From NCBI GenBank assembly GCA_022843805.1, contig JALHMY010000029.1:1-64000 (forward strand): a stretch of DNA of 64,000 bases, written 5' to 3'. The position numbers were made by a program, and so were the translations under genes. Under the pieces are notes generated by a model that worked only from the letters and a program-made list of their open reading frames with translations, was not told where the DNA came from and searched no databases. Each line of letters begins with the position of its first letter. Positions within the stretch are counted from its first letter, which is position 1. The stretch comes from Fuerstiella sp. (lineage in GTDB: Bacteria > Planctomycetota > Planctomycetia > Planctomycetales > Planctomycetaceae). This document shows, piece by piece, positions 61,441 to 64,000 of the stretch.

Positions 61441-61752
61441 ATGGCGAAAAAGGCTTCTTCAGGCGGTACCCGCATTGTGCCTCTAGGTGACCGCGTGGTT
61501 CTGAAGCGAGCCGAGGCGGAAGCGAAAACAGCTGGTGGCATCGTGCTGCCAGACTCAGCCCAGGGAAAACCTCAGCGTGGTGAAGTTGTTGCCGTTGGCG
61601 ATGGCCATGTCAGCGACAAGGGTGAACGTATTCCGCTTACGGTCAAAGAAGGCGATCGTGTGATTTTCAGCTCGTATGCTGGCGATGAAATCAGCCTTGG
61701 CGACCAAACGTTTCTGCTAATGCGTGAGAGTGACATTCTGGCCACTCTGTAG
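61441..61752 (+). CDS. groES: Co-chaperonin GroES
   Basis: The 103-residue product has the GroES core ('IVPLGDRVVLKRAEAEAKTA', the mobile loop 'GGIVLPDSAQGKPQRGEVVA', 'VKEGDRVIFSSYAGDEISLG', and a final 'LLMRESDILATL'). The N-terminal MAKKASSGGT is a short extension. I start at the ATG after AGGAG; the frame is open upstream but is the leader. It caps GroEL and is followed by groEL 151 bases later. Confidence 0.96.
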   Translation: MAKKASSGGTRIVPLGDRVVLKRAEAEAKTAGGIVLPDSAQGKPQRGEVVAVGDGHVSDKGERIPLTVKEGDRVIFSSYAGDEISLGDQTFLLMRESDILATL

Positions 61753-61903
61753 GAATATCGGAGCCGCGGGTCGAATTTCTGCGGCACTGTCCGGTTCGAG
61801 TGGCCTTGTAAGTTCCGGGCGCTCATTTTCTTCGCAGCAAATGTCTGCGATGACTGAATATTTTAACGATTCATTTTGATTCGGATTTCTGGAGACGAAG
61901 AAC

Positions 61904-63520
61904 ATGGCAAAGATGATTGCCTTTGATCAGGAAGCACAGGAAGCCATGCGACGTGGTGTGGCCAAACTGGCGAGAGCCGTTAAGGTCACCCTTGGTCCTC
62001 GCGGCCGCAATGTGATTATTGAGAAGAGCTTTGGGTCACCAACGGTCACGAAAGACGGTGTTACCGTTGCCCGCGAGATCGAGCTGCCGGACAAGTTCGA
62101 GGACATGGGCGCTCGGATGGTCCGTGAAGTCGCCAGCAAGACCAGTGATGTGGCTGGAGACGGAACAACAACGGCCACAGTAATGGCCGAGGCGATTTAC
62201 AAGGAAGGTCTGAAGGCCGTTGTCGCCGGTGTTAGTCCTCTGGATCTGAAAAGAGGCATGGAAAAGGCTGTCGCAGACATTATCGAACAGCTTCGTGGCA
62301 TGGCTCAGGAATGCCGTTCCAAGAAATCAATCGCTCAGGTCGGAACAGTTGCAGCCAACGGCGACGCAGAAATTGGCCAGATTCTGGCCGACGCCATGGA
62401 GCAGGTTGGTAAAGACGGGGTCATCACGGTCGAAGAAGGCAAGAGCCTGGAGACCAGTTTCGAAGTGGTCGAAGGTCTGCAGTTTGACCGCGGTTACCTG
62501 TCTCCATACTTCGTAACCGACTCCGAAAGCATGGAATGCCTGCTGGAAGATGCTTACGTTCTGATCCATGAAAAGAAGATCTCGAACATTAAGGATCTGG
62601 TACCGGTTCTCGAAAAGGTTGTCAATTCGGGCAAGCCACTGCTGATCATTGCCGAAGAAGTCGAAGGCGAAGCCCTGGCTACTCTGGTAATCAACAAGCT
62701 GCGGGGAACATTCAAGATCGCTGCGGTGAAGGCTCCAGGTTATGGAGACCGCCGGAAGGCCATGTTGCAGGACATTGCCATCATGGTCGGTGGAACAGCC
62801 GTCTTCGATGACCTCGGAATTAAGCTGGAAAACATCGAACTGACCGACCTCGGTACAGCAAAGAAAATCGTTGTTGACAAGGACAACACGACTGTTATTG
62901 AAGGTGGCGGTAAGAAGGCCGACATTCAGGCTCGAATTGAGCAGATCCGTCGGGAACTTGAGAACAGCTCAAGCGATTACGATCGCGAAAAGCTGGAAGA
63001 ACGCATCGCCAAACTGGCCGGTGGTGTGGCTCAGGTGAATGTGGGAGCCGCCACTGAGAGTGAAATGAAGGAAAAGAAGGCGCGAGTTGAAGATGCACTG
63101 CATGCAACTCGTGCGGCTGTGGAAGAAGGAATTCTGCCCGGAGGTGGCGTTGCCATTCTGCGAGCATCCACGGCCGTAAAACCTGGAAAACTGTCACACG
63201 ACGAAAAGGTTGGTTACGAAATCATCGTTCGTGCCTGCCGGGCTCCGCTGACTCAGATTGCCGACAACGCCGGTGTGGACGGCAGCGTCATCTGCGAAAA
63301 GGTTGCGAACGGTGAAGGCAATTATGGCTACAACGCCGCAACTGATAAGTTTGAAGACATGGTTAAGGCCGGAGTGATTGACCCAACCAAGGTCACTCGT
63401 ACCGCTCTGCAGAATGCTTCAAGCGTGGCAACTCTGTTGCTGACCAGCGATGCCCTGATCGCAGAAAAGCCGAAAGACGACAAGAAGAAATCTGCTCCTG
63501 CAGATGAAGATCTTTACTAG
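61904..63520 (+). CDS. groEL: Chaperonin GroEL, lacking the GGM tail
   Basis: A 538-residue chaperonin with the full set of signatures: '[20 protein letters not shown]', '[20 protein letters not shown]', the ATP-binding GDGTTTATV, the apical segments '[20 protein letters not shown]' and '[20 protein letters not shown]', and '[13 protein letters not shown]'. The C-terminus is '[17 protein letters not shown]', without the Gly-Gly-Met repeat of E. coli GroEL. The Asp/Lys-rich end still could fill the cavity floor. It has a GGAGA-type ribosome site and forms an operon with groES. Confidence 0.97.
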   Translation: MAKMIAFDQEAQEAMRRGVAKLARAVKVTLGPRGRNVIIEKSFGSPTVTKDGVTVAREIELPDKFEDMGARMVREVASKTSDVAGDGTTTATVMAEAIYKEGLKAVVAGVSPLDLKRGMEKAVADIIEQLRGMAQECRSKKSIAQVGTVAANGDAEIGQILADAMEQVGKDGVITVEEGKSLETSFEVVEGLQFDRGYLSPYFVTDSESMECLLEDAYVLIHEKKISNIKDLVPVLEKVVNSGKPLLIIAEEVEGEALATLVINKLRGTFKIAAVKAPGYGDRRKAMLQDIAIMVGGTAVFDDLGIKLENIELTDLGTAKKIVVDKDNTTVIEGGGKKADIQARIEQIRRELENSSSDYDREKLEERIAKLAGGVAQVNVGAATESEMKEKKARVEDALHATRAAVEEGILPGGGVAILRASTAVKPGKLSHDEKVGYEIIVRACRAPLTQIADNAGVDGSVICEKVANGEGNYGYNAATDKFEDMVKAGVIDPTKVTRTALQNASSVATLLLTSDALIAEKPKDDKKKSAPADEDLY

Positions 63521-63589
63521 GACCTCCGAACGGCATCCGCCATATCAGGCTCTCGCCCGGAACAGCGGATTGCTAAAGGCTTGGACAGA

Positions 63590-63622
63590 AGCCCGACATC
63601 TCAGGATGTCGGGCTTTTTTTT
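63590..63622 (+). terminator. Rho-independent terminator after groEL
   Basis: AGCCCGACATC-TCAG-GATGTCGGGCT is a perfect 11-base stem with a 4-base loop, followed by a T run of about eight. Confidence 0.95.
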
Positions 63623-63689
63623 GTTGAAAAAAAAAGGCCAATGAAAAAAGGCGGAAGGTCTTTTGGACAACGGCGCCCCGGGCGCCCCA

Positions 63690-64000
63690 CATCAGAAATT
63701 CCTGCGTTTCATCTGTGTTCTCTGTGTTATCTGTGGTTAAAAATGAACCGCGGATGAATCACATCAATGCCCTGTCGCTTCGTTGGCGACCACATCATTC
63801 TGGCTGGAACTGTCACAGCGTGTCTTGCATCAATGGCGAGCCACTGTTCAAGCGCTTGAGCGGGCGGACGGAAGTTGGCAGAAAAATTATTTGGCAGAAA
63901 AATTGGGAAGAAACGGACAAGGTACCTGGGAGATCTCCAGCCTGGTGCTCCGTCAGGATAAAGAGTTCGAGTTGGACGTAGTGGATCTTGCTAAAGATCC
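63690..64000. repeat. Mosaic repeat, copy B (inverted relative to copy A), cut by the window end
   Basis: From left to right: GAAATTCCTGCGTTTCATCTG, split as GAAATTCCTGCG-TTTCATCTG, the TGTGTTATCTGTGGTTAAAAA track, AACCGCGGATGAATC, about 110 unique bases, the paired GGCAGAAAAAT units at 63877-63904, GGGAAGAAACGGACAAGGTA, GGAGATCTCC, TCAGGATAAAGAGTTCG and GTAGTGGATCTTGCTAAAGATCC. Reverse-complemented, these blocks and their order match 44646-44860, with the paired GGCAGAAAAAT unit and the unique segment as insertions. Confidence 0.88.

Noticed and set aside
1-64000. CRISPR array, tRNA or rRNA genes
   Set aside because: No regularly spaced repeats with unique spacers, cloverleaf-type genes or rRNA stretches were recognised when reading both strands; a covariance-model scan would be needed to exclude divergent tRNAs.

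Overview
The window looks like chromosomal DNA of a planctomycete (Planctomycetota, Planctomycetaceae-like). Marker families are a DUF1559 pseudopilin-like protein, a giant PSCyt1/DUF1549/DUF1553 surface cytochrome protein, a DUF1570 zincin-like protein, an FG-GAP/VCBS repeat protein, many planctomycete-type hybrid kinases, and dense palindromic intergenic repeats. No rRNA, tRNA or CRISPR array was seen.

Region 1 (about 0.5-31.5 kb) is an accessory stress-response island. It carries small stress or envelope genes (glycine-zipper, CsbD, DUF1328, YqjD/YqjE-like, BON, DUF1269, DUF4142, a DUF892 ferritin-like remnant) interleaved with signalling genes: two hybrid histidine kinases, a lone receiver, an NtrC-type sigma-54 activator and a lone Hpt protein. 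Reading the intergenic DNA by eye, I find well-formed -24/-12 (GG-N10-GC) sigma-54 promoter candidates, correctly oriented and 54-143 bases upstream of most of these genes. This suggests that a dispersed stress regulon is run by sigma-54 together with the activator in its midst. The same island is full of decayed genes: an AI-2E transporter with a nonsense codon plus a deletion, a second AI-2E fragment, half of a ferritin-like gene, remnants of an isochorismatase-family hydrolase, FAD oxidoreductase, short-chain dehydrogenase and zinc alcohol dehydrogenase, and a broken IS630 transposase. One kinase has Tyr in place of the phospho-accepting His.

Region 2 (31.5-45 kb) mixes single genes (sulfotransferase, cyclic-phosphate-type receiver, ThuA, ClpP-like protease, diacylglycerol kinase-like, purN, a large membrane protein, thioredoxin, a coiled-coil protein) with repeat clusters. 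These include two 111-base near-identical composite palindromes, a short element with terminal inverted repeats, a multi-hairpin element, and a mosaic repeat whose inverted partner lies at the right edge of the window.

Region 3 (45-64 kb) is mostly intact: a phosphoesterase, the DUF1549/DUF1553 protein with its DUF1570 neighbour, a ceramidase-like protein, an FG-GAP protein, a murC-murB-ddl peptidoglycan operon without the ftsQAZ genes that follow it in many bacteria, typA, and groES-groEL ending in a strong terminator.
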